Assembly (NCBI RefSeq): GCF_000708595.2
Contig: NZ_JARP01000001.1
Location: forward strand, 434,001-498,000
Direction of reading: 5' to 3'
DNA length: 64,000 bases
Origin: Flavobacterium sp. KJJ
Lineage (GTDB): Bacteria; Bacteroidota; Bacteroidia; Flavobacteriales; Flavobacteriaceae
Under the pieces are notes generated by a model, which made no database searches, had not been told where the DNA came from, and saw only the letters and a list, made by a program, of their open reading frames with translations. Made by a program: the position numbers and the translations under genes. This document shows, in pieces, positions 18,057 through 28,475 of the stretch (its first letter is position 1; the number at the start of each line of letters is the position of its first letter).

Positions 18057-20711
18057 TTAGAATTTATAGTTTAAAGATAAATTAAACATAGTACCTAACT
18101 GGCTGAAATGGAAACCGTCATATGTCATTTGAGAATAACGTCCATTAAAAGTAATTAAGTTGTATTGTGTTTTTGTTTGAGCTGGATCTGCTAATATTGC
18201 AGTTCCGGCAGCATTATCTGCTTTAAATTCCCATTCTGGTAAAACATTAAATAAGTTGTTTACGTTTAGCGCGAAAGTTAATTTTTCAGTAGCATTAAAA
18301 TTAATACCTAAATCAGTAACAACTTTAGGAATAAATTCTGTTCTTAAGTTAGCATCTAAACCATCTTGATTGAAGGTTGTTTTTCCGAAATAAGTATTGT
18401 TAAGAGAGAAACCAAATTTACCAATTTCGTAATTTCCTCCTAAGATCCATTTTGTTTTAGGTCTAGATGTAAAAGTCAAAGAAGTTAAAATATCTCCAAA
18501 TGAGTTATTTGTTACAGGAGAAATTCTTTCATTTTGAAAAGTAACGTTTCCAGATAAATTAATCCCTAATTTACCTGATCCAATTCCGATATTATTGTAT
18601 CCAGTAACTACGTCTAAACCAGAAGTTCTTGAATCGAAAGAGTTAGAAAACCAAGCCACATTACCAAATGGAGTGTCTTGTCTGTCTCCTAATACAATTC
18701 TGTCTTCTACTTTAATGTTATAGTAATCTAAAGTAATATTAAAATCTCTGAAAGGTTTTGCACCAATACCAACAGTAATGTTTGTAGATTTTTCAGGATC
18801 TAATGATGGAATTCCTAATTGACGTGCTTGAGGAGAAACGTTATTGATAATACCGCTTACTTGAATTCCTTGTCCAGCTACGAAAGAATATTGCGATTTT
18901 TGAGTATAAATTTGGTGTAAAGTAGGCGCTCTGAAACCAGTTGAGATAGATCCTCTTAAAGTAATTTTATCATCTAAGAATTTATATCTTGTGCTTGCTT
19001 TCCAAACCGTTGCTCCACCAAAATCACTATATTCTTCGTGACGCACAGTTCCGTTAATTAAGAAGTCTTTTGTAATATCAAAAGCAACATCTAAATAAAC
19101 ACCTACATTGTAGCGATTCCATTTTCCTGAATTTTCAGGTCTGTTACCTGCAAAAGAGTCAGCTCCAGTTCCGTCCCAAGATGCTTTATCTCCTTCCATA
19201 ACGGTGAAATATTCACTTCTAAACTCAGATCCAAAACCAATACTGATTTTGTCTGAAACAATTTTAGAGATATCAATATTTCCAACTACGTGATTAAAAG
19301 AAGTTCCACCTGGTTTAAACGAAATAGGGCTATTTTCTCTGTATACATTTTCGCCATTTTCGTCAACGATATTAGATCTGTTTACAGAGTTGTTTACAGA
19401 GTATACTTGTTTGTTTCCTCCAACAGTTATACTCGCATCAGTATTCCATCCATTTTTTACATTTTTGAAACCTAATGTACCATTATAATCTGTTAAGTCA
19501 CCTTCAAAAGTTGGTACGTAGCCTTCGTAAACTCTATTAGCACCAGTACCTTTTCCGAAAAAATCAATAAGATAAGGATCATCTGCTAAAGTTCTCCAGT
19601 AAGGCGTTCTATAATTCGCGAAAGAGTTTACTTTTTTGTACACATAAGCAGCGTTGTAATATACTTTTGTGTTGTCGCTTATGTCGTTGCCTCCGTTAAT
19701 AAGGAATTTAGCAGCAGCTGTTTCCGGAGAACCGTTAATGTTTCCAGCATCAGGATGTTTGGCAAGAAAAGCTTGCACATCAGCAATATCAGCGCCAAAA
19801 TCTCCAGCATCTCCAGCAGCATCAACAGTTCCTGGTCTGTTTGCTAAATTTACTTTAGAGAAGTCAATAGTATAATTTAAGAATCCTTTTTCACCAACTG
19901 TAGTTCCATTGTTTAAGCTAACGCCTAACATTTCTCCATCACCTTCAGAAGTGATACCGCTTCTTACCGTTAATGAGCCATCAGTTGCGTTTTTCTTTAA
20001 AATGATGTTCATTACACCAGCGATTGCATCAGAACCGTACTGAGCAGATGCACCATCACGAAGAATCTCAACTCTTTCGATTGCATCTGTAGGTATTGCA
20101 GAAATATCTGCACCCGTTTCTCCACGTCCCGGAGAAGTCTGTACGTAAAGCAAAGAGCTTAAATTTTTACGTTTACCATTAATAAGGATCAAAGTTCTGC
20201 TAGGTCCCATATTTCTGATTTCGTAAGGGTCAAGTAAGGAAGTCGCATCATTTACAGGAGTTTGTACAGTATTAAAGGAAGGAATTTTATACTGCAGTGC
20301 CTTATCAAATGTAGCTTGTCCCGTCGAAGTTAAATCCTTTGAAGACAAAACATCAATAGGCAATGCACTTGTTGTATTACTTCTGGCCGCTGTTCTTGAT
20401 CCTGTAACTACTACTTCGTCAAGATTTTGACCACTTTCTTCAGATAAAGAAACATCAATTGTAGAAGTAGAAGCAACTCTTGTAACACTGCTGTAGCCCA
20501 TATAACTAAAAATTAAAGAAGCACCTTCTTTTACTGTTATTTTATATGTCCCGTCAATATCGGTAGAAACACCGTTGTTAGTTCCTTTTTCTAAAATGTT
20601 GACTCCCGGAAGCGGTGTTCCTGTATTGTCTTTAACAACACCTGTAACTTGCTTTTGCGCAAAAATAAATAAGGTGTTAAATAGAAATAATAGTAATGCA
20701 ATTTTTCTCAT
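18057..20711 (-). CDS. TonB-dependent outer-membrane receptor
   Basis: 884 residues. The signal peptide ends at FAQ. Residues ~20-95 are a CarboxypepD_reg-like domain (VTGVVKDNTGTPLPGVNI), residues ~100-235 are the plug with LDEVVVTGSR (TonB-box-like) and VEILRDGASAQYGSDAIAG, and the rest is a beta barrel ending in aromatic FNLSLNYKF. It imports an unidentified substrate across the outer membrane. No SusD partner is adjacent and the length is short for SusC, so a glycan-utilisation pair is unlikely; siderophore, peptide or vitamin substrates are all possible. Confidence 0.92.
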   Translation of the reverse strand: MRKIALLLFLFNTLFIFAQKQVTGVVKDNTGTPLPGVNILEKGTNNGVSTDIDGTYKITVKEGASLIFSYMGYSSVTRVASTSTIDVSLSEESGQNLDEVVVTGSRTAARSNTTSALPIDVLSSKDLTSTGQATFDKALQYKIPSFNTVQTPVNDATSLLDPYEIRNMGPSRTLILINGKRKNLSSLLYVQTSPGRGETGADISAIPTDAIERVEILRDGASAQYGSDAIAGVMNIILKKNATDGSLTVRSGITSEGDGEMLGVSLNNGTTVGEKGFLNYTIDFSKVNLANRPGTVDAAGDAGDFGADIADVQAFLAKHPDAGNINGSPETAAAKFLINGGNDISDNTKVYYNAAYVYKKVNSFANYRTPYWRTLADDPYLIDFFGKGTGANRVYEGYVPTFEGDLTDYNGTLGFKNVKNGWNTDASITVGGNKQVYSVNNSVNRSNIVDENGENVYRENSPISFKPGGTSFNHVVGNIDISKIVSDKISIGFGSEFRSEYFTVMEGDKASWDGTGADSFAGNRPENSGKWNRYNVGVYLDVAFDITKDFLINGTVRHEEYSDFGGATVWKASTRYKFLDDKITLRGSISTGFRAPTLHQIYTQKSQYSFVAGQGIQVSGIINNVSPQARQLGIPSLDPEKSTNITVGIGAKPFRDFNITLDYYNIKVEDRIVLGDRQDTPFGNVAWFSNSFDSRTSGLDVVTGYNNIGIGSGKLGINLSGNVTFQNERISPVTNNSFGDILTSLTFTSRPKTKWILGGNYEIGKFGFSLNNTYFGKTTFNQDGLDANLRTEFIPKVVTDLGINFNATEKLTFALNVNNLFNVLPEWEFKADNAAGTAILADPAQTKTQYNLITFNGRYSQMTYDGFHFSQLGTMFNLSLNYKF

Positions 20712-21032
20712 GTTAAAACTTGTTTTGGTTAAAATTTTAATAGCGGTTTGTTAAATATTGCGATAAAAGTAGTCTTATTTAACAAAATATTAGTAAAAAG
20801 TTTAATTTTTTTTAGGAAAAGTAGTAAAAAAACATATATCGTCATTTTTTGTTTAGTTACGAGCTATTAAATCTTATATTTGCAAAATTTTAGAGGCAAA
20901 ATATATGATTTTGTCAAAAAATAAATTATAAGAAAAAACAATCAGTTTATATGCTAAATATTTGATTTAAAGTCAATAAAATAAGCGTCTGAGAAGATTA
21001 AATTCAAATAAAAAATAAATATTTATCTACAT
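20712..21032. other. Divergent intergenic region
   Basis: About 320 bp between the TonB receptor and ychF, strongly AT-rich. It holds a candidate plus-strand promoter (20848-20882, listed separately). I found no exact minus-strand TAnnTTTG match for the receptor, and no ORF or RNA gene. Confidence 0.45.
20848..20882 (+). promoter_or_regulatory. Candidate promoter for ychF
   Basis: TTTG (20848-20851), 23 nt, TATATTTG (20875-20882). The boxes match the Bacteroidota consensus; the spacing is at the long end, and the leader would be about 145 nt. Confidence 0.45.
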
Positions 21033-22127
21033 ATGAAAGCAGGAATTGTAGGATTGCCAAATGTTGGAAAATCAACATTATTTAATTGTTTATCTAATGC
21101 AAAAGCGCAAAGTGCGAACTTCCCGTTTTGTACAATCGAACCTAATATTGGTGTTGTAAACGTTCCGGATCCGAGAATCAATAAATTAGAAGAATTGGTA
21201 AAACCAGAGCGCGTGCAAATGGCAACTGTAGATATTGTAGATATCGCAGGTTTGGTAAAAGGGGCGAGCAAAGGCGAAGGCTTAGGAAACCAATTTTTAG
21301 GAAACATTAGAGAGTGTAATGCTATTATTCACGTTTTACGTTGTTTTGATAATGACAATATTGTTCACGTAGATGGAAATGTAAATCCAATTCGTGATAA
21401 AGAAACTATCGATATCGAATTGCAGCTAAAAGATTTAGAAACAGTTGAAAAACGTTTGGAAAAAGTAAATCGTGCAGCTAAAACTGGAAATAAAGAAGCG
21501 CAGACTGAAAAAGCACTTTTAGACAGAATCAGAGAAGCATTATTACAGGCGAAATCTGCTCGTACTATTGTACCTCAAGGTAACGATGAGGAAGTTTTAA
21601 TGGAATCTTTCCAACTAATTACTGCAAAACCAGTTTTATACGTTTGTAATGTTGATGAAAATTCAGCTGTAAACGGAAACAAGTATGTAGACCAAGTTCG
21701 TGAATTAGTAAAAGACGAAGATGCTGAAGTTATCATTCTTTCAGTAGGAGCAGAGGCTGATATTACAGAATTAGAAAGCTACGAAGAGCGCCAGGTTTTC
21801 CTTGAAGATATGGGATTAACAGAGCCGGGAGCCTCAGTTTTAATTCGTGCAGCTTACAAATTATTAAAACAACAAACTTACTTTACTGCAGGTGTAAAAG
21901 AAGTTCGTGCCTGGACCATCAATATTGGAGCAACAGCGCCACAAGCCGCTGGAGTTATCCACACTGATTTTGAAAAAGGATTCATTCGTGCTGAAGTTAT
22001 TTCATACGAAGACTACGTTCAATACGGTTCTGAAGCAAAAGCAAAAGAAGCAGGAAAATTCAAAGTTGAAGGAAAAGAATATATCGTAAAAGATGGTGAT
22101 GTAATGCACTTCCGTTTCAACGTATAA
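21033..22127 (+). CDS. ychF: Redox-regulated ATPase, Obg family GTPase fold
   Basis: 364 residues. The P-loop GLPNVGKST at the N terminus, DIVDIAGLVKGASKGEGLGNQFL as switch II, HVLRCFDND, and a C-terminal TGS-like region (FTAGVKEVRAWTI ... GDVMHFRF) are diagnostic for YchF/OLA1, a ribosome-associated ATPase. Length agrees with the E. coli protein. A terminator follows at 22175. Confidence 0.95.
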   Translation: MKAGIVGLPNVGKSTLFNCLSNAKAQSANFPFCTIEPNIGVVNVPDPRINKLEELVKPERVQMATVDIVDIAGLVKGASKGEGLGNQFLGNIRECNAIIHVLRCFDNDNIVHVDGNVNPIRDKETIDIELQLKDLETVEKRLEKVNRAAKTGNKEAQTEKALLDRIREALLQAKSARTIVPQGNDEEVLMESFQLITAKPVLYVCNVDENSAVNGNKYVDQVRELVKDEDAEVIILSVGAEADITELESYEERQVFLEDMGLTEPGASVLIRAAYKLLKQQTYFTAGVKEVRAWTINIGATAPQAAGVIHTDFEKGFIRAEVISYEDYVQYGSEAKAKEAGKFKVEGKEYIVKDGDVMHFRFNV

Positions 22128-22174
22128 ACTCTAGAAAATAGAATAAAGAAAATAGAATAAAGAGAATAGACTTG

Positions 22175-22205
22175 AACTGCTGGAGAAATTCAGCAGTTTT
22201 TTTTA
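22175..22205 (+). terminator. Terminator after ychF
   Basis: AACTGCTG / CAGCAGTT stem with a GAGAAAT-type loop followed by eight or more T. Confidence 0.82.
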
Positions 22206-22706
22206 TGTTTAATAATCACGATTTTCAGGCTTAGCGAAGTGTCAGTCCGTAAAGTATTAAAAGACTTCGCTCAGGATGAAAAGTCAAATTTAAAAATAAA
22301 TCTGCTCAAATCTGCAAAATCTGCGTGAAAGAAAAAAGACAAAGCAAAAAAACCGTGTAAAACCGTTCAAATCCGTGTCATCTGCGAGCCATTGTTCAGA
22401 ACCTATTTCCAGCTTTACTCTTCAAGATTTTTCCTTAATTTATTTTTTTGTCCGGCATAAAAAGAGCTTCCTCCGGTCGCTTTTTTATCACCGCAAAAAA
22501 TATAAATTAATAAAAAATGCTTTCCGTTTCAATCTGGGGTAGACGTAAAATGCTTAAAATCAATTTTAATGAATATAAAAAGTTTCAAAATAATGGTTTT
22601 TCAAAATAATTTCACATGGTAAAAATGTAAACTTTAACGGAAAAGCGAGAATTTAAAATTTTCCTTATTTGCTAAATTTGATAGCATATTAAAAAATCAA
22701 AAAAAT
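22206..22706. other. Intergenic region with repeat-like words
   Basis: About 500 bp with no ORF. It contains an imperfect hairpin (TTAGCGAAGTG... with ...GACTTCGCT, 22230-22275). Tandem near-repeats of the words AAATCTGC and CCGTGT follow (22295-22390). A TAAATTTG box at 22673-22680, with TTTA 17 nt upstream, could be the promoter of the next gene. The middle resembles the degenerate intergenic repeats frequent in Flavobacterium. Confidence 0.45.
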
Positions 22707-23672
22707 ATGGTAAAAATCAAAAATATATTCGCAAAATCTTGGTTTCTGCTCAAGAATACTTTTTTAGAATTTAATGATGACAACGCTATTAAACTTAGTG
22801 CTGCATTAGCGTATTATACCATATTTGCACTACCTCCATTATTAATTATCATTATTACAATCTGTGGATTTTTCTTTGGAGAAGATGCTGTAACAGGACA
22901 ATTGTACGGACAAATAAACGGGTTAGTAGGAAATGGAGCCGCAATCCAGATTCAGGAAGCTATAAAAAATGTACAGCTTTCTGGAAGCAATGTTTTTGCA
23001 ACCGTATTCGGAATTGTGATGCTGTTAATTGGAGCTTCAGGAGTTTTTGCTGAAATCCAAAGTTCTATCAATTTTATTTGGGGTTTGCGCGCCAAACCCG
23101 ATAAAGGATTAAAGAAATTCATTCAGAACCGATTGATGTCATTCTCAATGATTGCCTCGGTTGGTTTTTTAATGCTTGTCAGTTTGTTTATAAATACAAC
23201 GCTTGATGTAGTCAGTTCACGTTTAAAAATATATTTTCCAGAAAGCACCGTTTACTTGTTTTACATTGTTAATATCGTAATTGTGCTGGCAAGTATTACG
23301 ATACTTTTCGCAATTATTTTTAGAACATTGCCTGATGGAAAAATAAGATGGAAAGATGCTTTTATAGGTTCAGGAGTTACTGCTGTACTTTTTATGATTG
23401 GTAAATTTGCCATTGGTTTTTATTTAGGAAGTTCTACAGTTGCTTCTGTATACGGAGCAGCCGGTTCTGTAATAATTATTCTGGTTTGGGTCTATTATTC
23501 GGCAATTATTCTGTATTTTGGAGCAGAATTTACCAAAGTATATGCAAAATCATATGGAGGTAAAATTTATCCGAATGAATATTCAGTAGAAATAGCAAAA
23601 GAGATTTTTGAAATTGATACACCCAAAAACAAACCAATAGAAGACAAATTATTAAAAGAGCAAAAACCATGA
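22707..23672 (+). CDS. YihY/BrkB-type inner-membrane protein
   Basis: 321 residues with about six transmembrane segments. Family marks are KLSAALAYYTIFALPPLL near the N terminus, INFIWGLRAKPDKGLKKFIQNRL, and WVYYSAIILYFGAEFTKVYA near the C terminus. The YihY/BrkB (formerly ribonuclease BN) family is of uncertain function, and the nuclease name is a known misnomer. The C-terminal tail is charged and cytoplasmic. It overlaps the next gene by 4 bp, so the two are translationally coupled. Confidence 0.9.
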   Translation: MVKIKNIFAKSWFLLKNTFLEFNDDNAIKLSAALAYYTIFALPPLLIIIITICGFFFGEDAVTGQLYGQINGLVGNGAAIQIQEAIKNVQLSGSNVFATVFGIVMLLIGASGVFAEIQSSINFIWGLRAKPDKGLKKFIQNRLMSFSMIASVGFLMLVSLFINTTLDVVSSRLKIYFPESTVYLFYIVNIVIVLASITILFAIIFRTLPDGKIRWKDAFIGSGVTAVLFMIGKFAIGFYLGSSTVASVYGAAGSVIIILVWVYYSAIILYFGAEFTKVYAKSYGGKIYPNEYSVEIAKEIFEIDTPKNKPIEDKLLKEQKP

Positions 23673-24193
23673 AAATCATAGCATTTGGAGGAAGTAACAG
23701 TCAACATTCGATCAACAAAAAATTAGCTGCTTACGCAGCAAGTTTATTCGAAAATGCCGAAGTCGAAGTTTTAGATTTAAATGATTTCGCAATGCCATTA
23801 TTTAGCGTAGATCTTGAAAAACAAGTAGGACAGCATGAACTTGCAAAAGCATTTCTTGCTAAACTGCAGAGTGCAGATATTTTAGTTGTTTCGCTTGCCG
23901 AAAACAATAATAACTACTCAACAGCATTTAAAAACCTATTCGATTGGAGTTCTAGAATTACCAAAGAAGTTTTTCAGCAAAAACCAATGTTATTATTGGC
24001 AACTTCGCCTGGATCAAGAGGAGGAGCGTCAGTTTTAGAAATTGGCCGCAATGCCTTGCCAAGATACGGAGCTCAAATAAAAGGCAGTTTTTCATTGCCT
24101 GCTTTTAATGCAAATTTTGATTTAGAAGAAAATAAAATTTCAAATACAGAGTTAGATAAAGAGCTGAAAGACATTATTAAATCTAGTTTTTAA
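23669..24193 (+). CDS. NAD(P)H-dependent FMN reductase family oxidoreductase
   Basis: 174 residues with a flavodoxin-like fold. The FMN phosphate loop is FGGSNSQHSINKKLA. A second block, SLAENNNNYSTAFKNLFDW, matches the family P-E-Y-N-xS loop in altered form (A-E-N-N-N-N), and SPGSRGG follows. It probably reduces quinones, azo compounds or FMN with NAD(P)H. It starts within the end of the YihY-type gene. Confidence 0.85.
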   Translation: MKIIAFGGSNSQHSINKKLAAYAASLFENAEVEVLDLNDFAMPLFSVDLEKQVGQHELAKAFLAKLQSADILVVSLAENNNNYSTAFKNLFDWSSRITKEVFQQKPMLLLATSPGSRGGASVLEIGRNALPRYGAQIKGSFSLPAFNANFDLEENKISNTELDKELKDIIKSSF

Positions 24194-24197
24194 GTAC

Positions 24198-25178
24198 ATG
24201 CCAACAAAAAAAATCCTTTTTTTATTCCTTTCTATAAATTTAATTTTGCTGCAATCTTCATTTGCGCAAAAATATACTGCTGTAGATAATATTGTTTCAA
24301 AATATCCTAAAAACTTCGATACAACTGAAGATTTGGCAGAAAGAATACAAAAAGATTTTACCTCAGAACACGATAAAGCAAGAGCCATTTTCAGCTGGAT
24401 GGCCTTCAATATAAAATACGATTTTGCCACTTTTTTAAATCCTCCAAGAACACAGGGTTTTACTTATAGCAGCGAAGCAGAAAAACAAAGAAAAATAAAA
24501 CAGCTCAATGATAAACTAATTCAAAAAGCATTTAAATCTCAGAAAGCAGTTTGTGAAGGTTTTACAGCTTTATATCAACATTTAGCTTCTCTGGTCGGCT
24601 TAAAATCTGAAATTATCAGAGGAGATTCTAAAACGAGATTAGCTGACATTGGAAGAAAAAACACCACTTCAAATCATGCGTGGAATACTGTTTTAATTGA
24701 CGGAAAATGGCGGCTTGTTGATGTAACTTGGGCACAGGGCTATTATGACAGCAGTAAAGGCAAAATGATAAAAGAGTTTGCCCCGGTTTATTTTGATACA
24801 GATCCAGATTATTTTTTTGCTAAACATTTTCCTGATTCGGGGTCTTATTTAGGAACTAAATTAGATAAAAATGAATTCTTAAACGGACCTTTAATCTATA
24901 ATAAAGCAATTGAAGGAGATAATAAAGTTAAAGAACCAACTGCTGGAATACTTGAAGTTAAAAGAGGAGATAAAATAACTTTTGAGATTAAAAACGTTTC
25001 AAAATCAGATTTATTTTTTTATCTGAATAAAAAGAATCAGCCTGTTAAAATTCAAAATTCTAAAGAAAAAAGAGGAGGTTTAGAATTTCAAATTACTTTT
25101 GATAATATGATCGGAGATTATCTTACTTTTTTTCTGGATACAAACAGTATTGTTTCTTTTAAAGTAGTTTCAAAGTAG
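24198..25178 (+). CDS. Secreted transglutaminase-like protein
   Basis: 326 residues with a signal peptide ending at FAQ. The transglutaminase-like core has Cys in AVCEGFTALYQHLASLVGL, His in SNHAWNTVLIDGKW, and Asp in LVDVTWAQGY, a complete papain-like triad. It may be a protease or cross-linking enzyme in the periplasm; the target is unknown. The gene is 4 bp after the flavin reductase gene and probably belongs to the same operon. Confidence 0.87.
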   Translation: MPTKKILFLFLSINLILLQSSFAQKYTAVDNIVSKYPKNFDTTEDLAERIQKDFTSEHDKARAIFSWMAFNIKYDFATFLNPPRTQGFTYSSEAEKQRKIKQLNDKLIQKAFKSQKAVCEGFTALYQHLASLVGLKSEIIRGDSKTRLADIGRKNTTSNHAWNTVLIDGKWRLVDVTWAQGYYDSSKGKMIKEFAPVYFDTDPDYFFAKHFPDSGSYLGTKLDKNEFLNGPLIYNKAIEGDNKVKEPTAGILEVKRGDKITFEIKNVSKSDLFFYLNKKNQPVKIQNSKEKRGGLEFQITFDNMIGDYLTFFLDTNSIVSFKVVSK

Positions 25179-25264
25179 TATTTTTCAATATGTTTGCTTT
25201 ATTGAATTTTCTTCTTTTATCGAATTGCCGTATCTTAGCAATTCATGATCTGAATTAATACGCC

Positions 25265-26440
25265 ATGGAAACTACCTTTCTGAAATCAATCTTAGATAAT
25301 GATTTCTATAAATTTACAATGCAGCATGCTGTAATTAGACTTTTTCCAAAAGCTAAGGTACGTTATGGTTTTATTAATCGAGGAAAACATGTTTTTCCTT
25401 CAGGCTTTGCAGATTTACTTCGAAAATCGGTTGATGCAATGGCTAATTTACGATTGACAAAGGACGAGAAAAATTATTTGTCACATCACTGTCCATATTT
25501 AGATCCCACTTATTTAGATTTTCTGCAAGGATATATTTATGATCCATCTGAAGTTCAAATCAGTCAAGAAGGCTCAGAAATAAAAGTTACTATTGAAGGT
25601 TTTTGGTACAGAACCATTTTGTGGGAAGTGCCATTAATGGCTTTAATCTCAGAACTCTTTTATAAAGCCAATCATTTAATTCGCTTAAATGATGAAGCTA
25701 TAAAAGAGCTGACCAAAAACAAGATTGACAATTATAATAAACTCGGAGTTTCTGTTTTAGAATTTGGTACAAGACGACGCCATTCTTATGATGTGCATGT
25801 TTTAGTAAATGAAACTTTGAGCGCTTATGGTAATAGTAGTTTTTTAGGAACTAGTAATGTGCATTTTGCAATGGTTAACAACAAACGACCTTTAGGCACG
25901 CATGCACACGAATGGTTTATGTTTCATGCGGCGCAATATGGTTTTAAAATGGCAAATTTAATCAGCCTCGAACATTGGACACAAGTCTACGGAGGCGATC
26001 TCGGAATTGCGCTGACTGATACTTACACAACGGATATATTTTTCAATCAATTTGATAAAAAATACTCCAAACTTTTTGATGGTGTTAGACATGACAGCGG
26101 CGATCCCGTAGAGTTTGCACAAAAGGTAATTTCGCACTATACTAAAATGGGAATTGACCCTAAATCTAAAGCAATTGTTTTTTCGGATTCGCTGAATTTT
26201 GAGAAGGTAAAAATAATAGCTGATTTCTGCAGAGATAAAATAAAAATGTCTTTTGGCATCGGAACAAATTTTACTAATGATGTTGGCCTTCCATCTATGA
26301 ATATGGTTATAAAACTAACAGATACAAAACCCGATAATACGCATTGGCAAGGTGTTGTAAAACTTTCTGACGAAAAAAACAAAAACACGGGAACGCCCGA
26401 AATGATTGCTTTAGCAAAACAAGTCCTCGGAATAAAATAA
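25265..26440 (+). CDS. pncB: Nicotinate phosphoribosyltransferase
   Basis: 391 residues. Makes nicotinate mononucleotide from nicotinate and PRPP for NAD salvage. Diagnostic blocks are FLKSILDNDFYKFTMQHAV at the N terminus, EFGTRRRHSYDVH, GTHAHEWFMFHA (which contains the phosphorylatable His region), LTDTYTTDIFF and GVRHDSGDP. Length equals that of E. coli PncB. Stand-alone gene. Confidence 0.95.
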   Translation: METTFLKSILDNDFYKFTMQHAVIRLFPKAKVRYGFINRGKHVFPSGFADLLRKSVDAMANLRLTKDEKNYLSHHCPYLDPTYLDFLQGYIYDPSEVQISQEGSEIKVTIEGFWYRTILWEVPLMALISELFYKANHLIRLNDEAIKELTKNKIDNYNKLGVSVLEFGTRRRHSYDVHVLVNETLSAYGNSSFLGTSNVHFAMVNNKRPLGTHAHEWFMFHAAQYGFKMANLISLEHWTQVYGGDLGIALTDTYTTDIFFNQFDKKYSKLFDGVRHDSGDPVEFAQKVISHYTKMGIDPKSKAIVFSDSLNFEKVKIIADFCRDKIKMSFGIGTNFTNDVGLPSMNMVIKLTDTKPDNTHWQGVVKLSDEKNKNTGTPEMIALAKQVLGIK

Positions 26441-26602
26441 GATTTTTTTGTTTCATAGCTGTTTTTTTATATTTTTAACGGTCGTATTTTTTTTAAATCA
26501 AATTAAATAGAAATCAAAGCTGTTATAATTCGTAACAAAAAAAAAATACGCTTTCATTTTTTGACTATAAATGGTACATTAGCCAAAAATCCAATTTACT
26601 TT

Positions 26603-28471
26603 ATGCTAGAGCAAAATCAATATACCGAAGATAATATTCGATCACTCGATTGGAAAGAACATATCCGTATGCGTCCCGGAATGTATATCGGGAAATTGGG
26701 AGATGGATCTTCACCGGATGATGGTATTTATATTCTTCTAAAAGAGGTTTTAGACAACTGTATCGATGAATTCGTAATGGGTTCTGGAAAAACTATTGAA
26801 GTAACAATAAAAGACAAAACGGTTTCTGTTCGTGATTACGGACGTGGAATTCCGTTAGGAAAAGTAGTCGATGTAGTTTCAAAAATGAATACGGGTGGAA
26901 AGTACGATTCTAAAGCTTTTCAGAAATCAGTTGGTTTAAATGGTGTCGGAACAAAAGCGGTAAATGCACTTTCGAATTATTTCCGTGTAGAATCGGTACG
27001 TGATGATAAACAAAAAGGAGCAGAGTTTTCTGCAGGAAATCTAGTTCTTGAAGAAGATATAATCGATACAACAAAACGAAAAGGAACGAAAGTTACTTTT
27101 ACACCAGATGAAACGATTTTCAAAAATTATAAATTCCGTTTAGAATACGTTATTAAAATGGTTAAAAACTATTGTTACTTAAACAATGGTTTGACAATTA
27201 TTTTTAATGGAGAAAAATACATTTCAGAAAACGGACTTCGTGATTTATTAGAAGAAACAATCAGCGAAGATGATCTTGAATATCCAATTATCCATTTGAA
27301 AGATCATGATATCGAGATCGCTTTAACGCACAGTAAAACGCAGTACAGCGAAGAATATCACTCTTTTGTAAACGGTCAGAATACAACACAGGGAGGAACG
27401 CACCTAGCGGCTTACAGAGAAGCAATTGTAAAAACGATTCGTGAGTTTTATAACAAAAATTTTGAAGCATCAGATGTTCGTAAATCGATTGTAAGTGCGA
27501 TCAGCATTAAAGTAATGGAACCAGTTTTTGAATCTCAGACCAAAACCAAATTAGGTTCTACAGATATGGGTTCTGATGACGGAACACCAGCCGTTTCTGT
27601 ACGTACGTTTGTAAATGATTTTGTAAAAAATAAACTGGATAATTATTTACATAAAAACCCTCCAACTGCCGAAGCTTTATTGCGTAAAATTTTGCAGGCA
27701 GAACGCGAACGTAAAGAATTATCAGGAATTCGTAAACTGGCAACAGATCGTGCTAAAAAGGCGAATCTTCATAATAAAAAATTAAGAGACTGCCGAGCGC
27801 ATCTTCCAGATACTAAAAACCCTAGAAACTTAGAAAGTACACTTTTTATCACCGAGGGAGATTCGGCTTCCGGATCGATTACAAAGTCGCGCGACGTAAA
27901 TACGCAAGCTGTTTTTAGTTTACGTGGTAAGCCTTTGAATTCTTACGGAATGACGAAGAAAATTGTGTATGAAAATGAAGAATTCAATTTACTGCAAGCC
28001 GCTTTAGATATCGAAGATGGACTAGAAAAGTTACGCTACAACAATATCGTAATCGCAACCGATGCCGATGTCGACGGAATGCACATTCGTTTGTTGCTGA
28101 TTACCTTTTTCCTTCAGTTTTTCCCAGAATTGATAAAAGAAGGGCATTTGTATATTTTACAGACGCCTCTTTTCAGGGTTAGAAACAAGAAAGAAACTAT
28201 TTATTGTTATTCTGAAGAAGAAAGAAAAGACGCGATCGAAAAACTGAAACCAAAACCAGAAATTACACGATTTAAGGGTTTGGGAGAAATTTCGCCAGAT
28301 GAGTTCAAGAATTTTATTGGAGAAACAATTCGCCTTGACCCGATTATGATGGATAAAAACACTTCGATAGAGCAATTATTGTCCTTTTATATGGGAAAAA
28401 ACACGCCGGACCGACAAGAGTTTATTATCAAAAATTTGAAAGTAGAATTGGATGCGGTTGAAGAAGTTTAA
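26603..28471 (+). CDS. parE: DNA topoisomerase IV subunit B
   Basis: 622 residues. The GHKL ATPase domain has [15 protein letters not shown] and [14 protein letters not shown]; the TOPRIM domain has TEGDSASGS and the acidic [12 protein letters not shown]. The size (about 620 residues) fits ParE rather than GyrB of most bacteria. The ATG at 26603 is preferred over an in-frame TTG at 26561, which would add 14 residues before the conserved [20 protein letters not shown] block. parC follows, with one gene between. Confidence 0.93.
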   Translation: MLEQNQYTEDNIRSLDWKEHIRMRPGMYIGKLGDGSSPDDGIYILLKEVLDNCIDEFVMGSGKTIEVTIKDKTVSVRDYGRGIPLGKVVDVVSKMNTGGKYDSKAFQKSVGLNGVGTKAVNALSNYFRVESVRDDKQKGAEFSAGNLVLEEDIIDTTKRKGTKVTFTPDETIFKNYKFRLEYVIKMVKNYCYLNNGLTIIFNGEKYISENGLRDLLEETISEDDLEYPIIHLKDHDIEIALTHSKTQYSEEYHSFVNGQNTTQGGTHLAAYREAIVKTIREFYNKNFEASDVRKSIVSAISIKVMEPVFESQTKTKLGSTDMGSDDGTPAVSVRTFVNDFVKNKLDNYLHKNPPTAEALLRKILQAERERKELSGIRKLATDRAKKANLHNKKLRDCRAHLPDTKNPRNLESTLFITEGDSASGSITKSRDVNTQAVFSLRGKPLNSYGMTKKIVYENEEFNLLQAALDIEDGLEKLRYNNIVIATDADVDGMHIRLLLITFFLQFFPELIKEGHLYILQTPLFRVRNKKETIYCYSEEERKDAIEKLKPKPEITRFKGLGEISPDEFKNFIGETIRLDPIMMDKNTSIEQLLSFYMGKNTPDRQEFIIKNLKVELDAVEEV

Positions 28472-28475
28472 ATTT

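Noticed and set aside
19669-19875. ORF of 68 codons opposite the TonB receptor
   Set aside because: Antisense shadow of the receptor; low-complexity composition.
18057-20711. SusC of a polysaccharide utilisation locus
   Set aside because: Short for SusC, and no SusD or glycoside hydrolase gene is adjacent.
26561-26602. Upstream TTG start for parE
   Set aside because: Adds 14 non-conserved residues; the ATG at 26603 leads directly into the conserved start of the protein.
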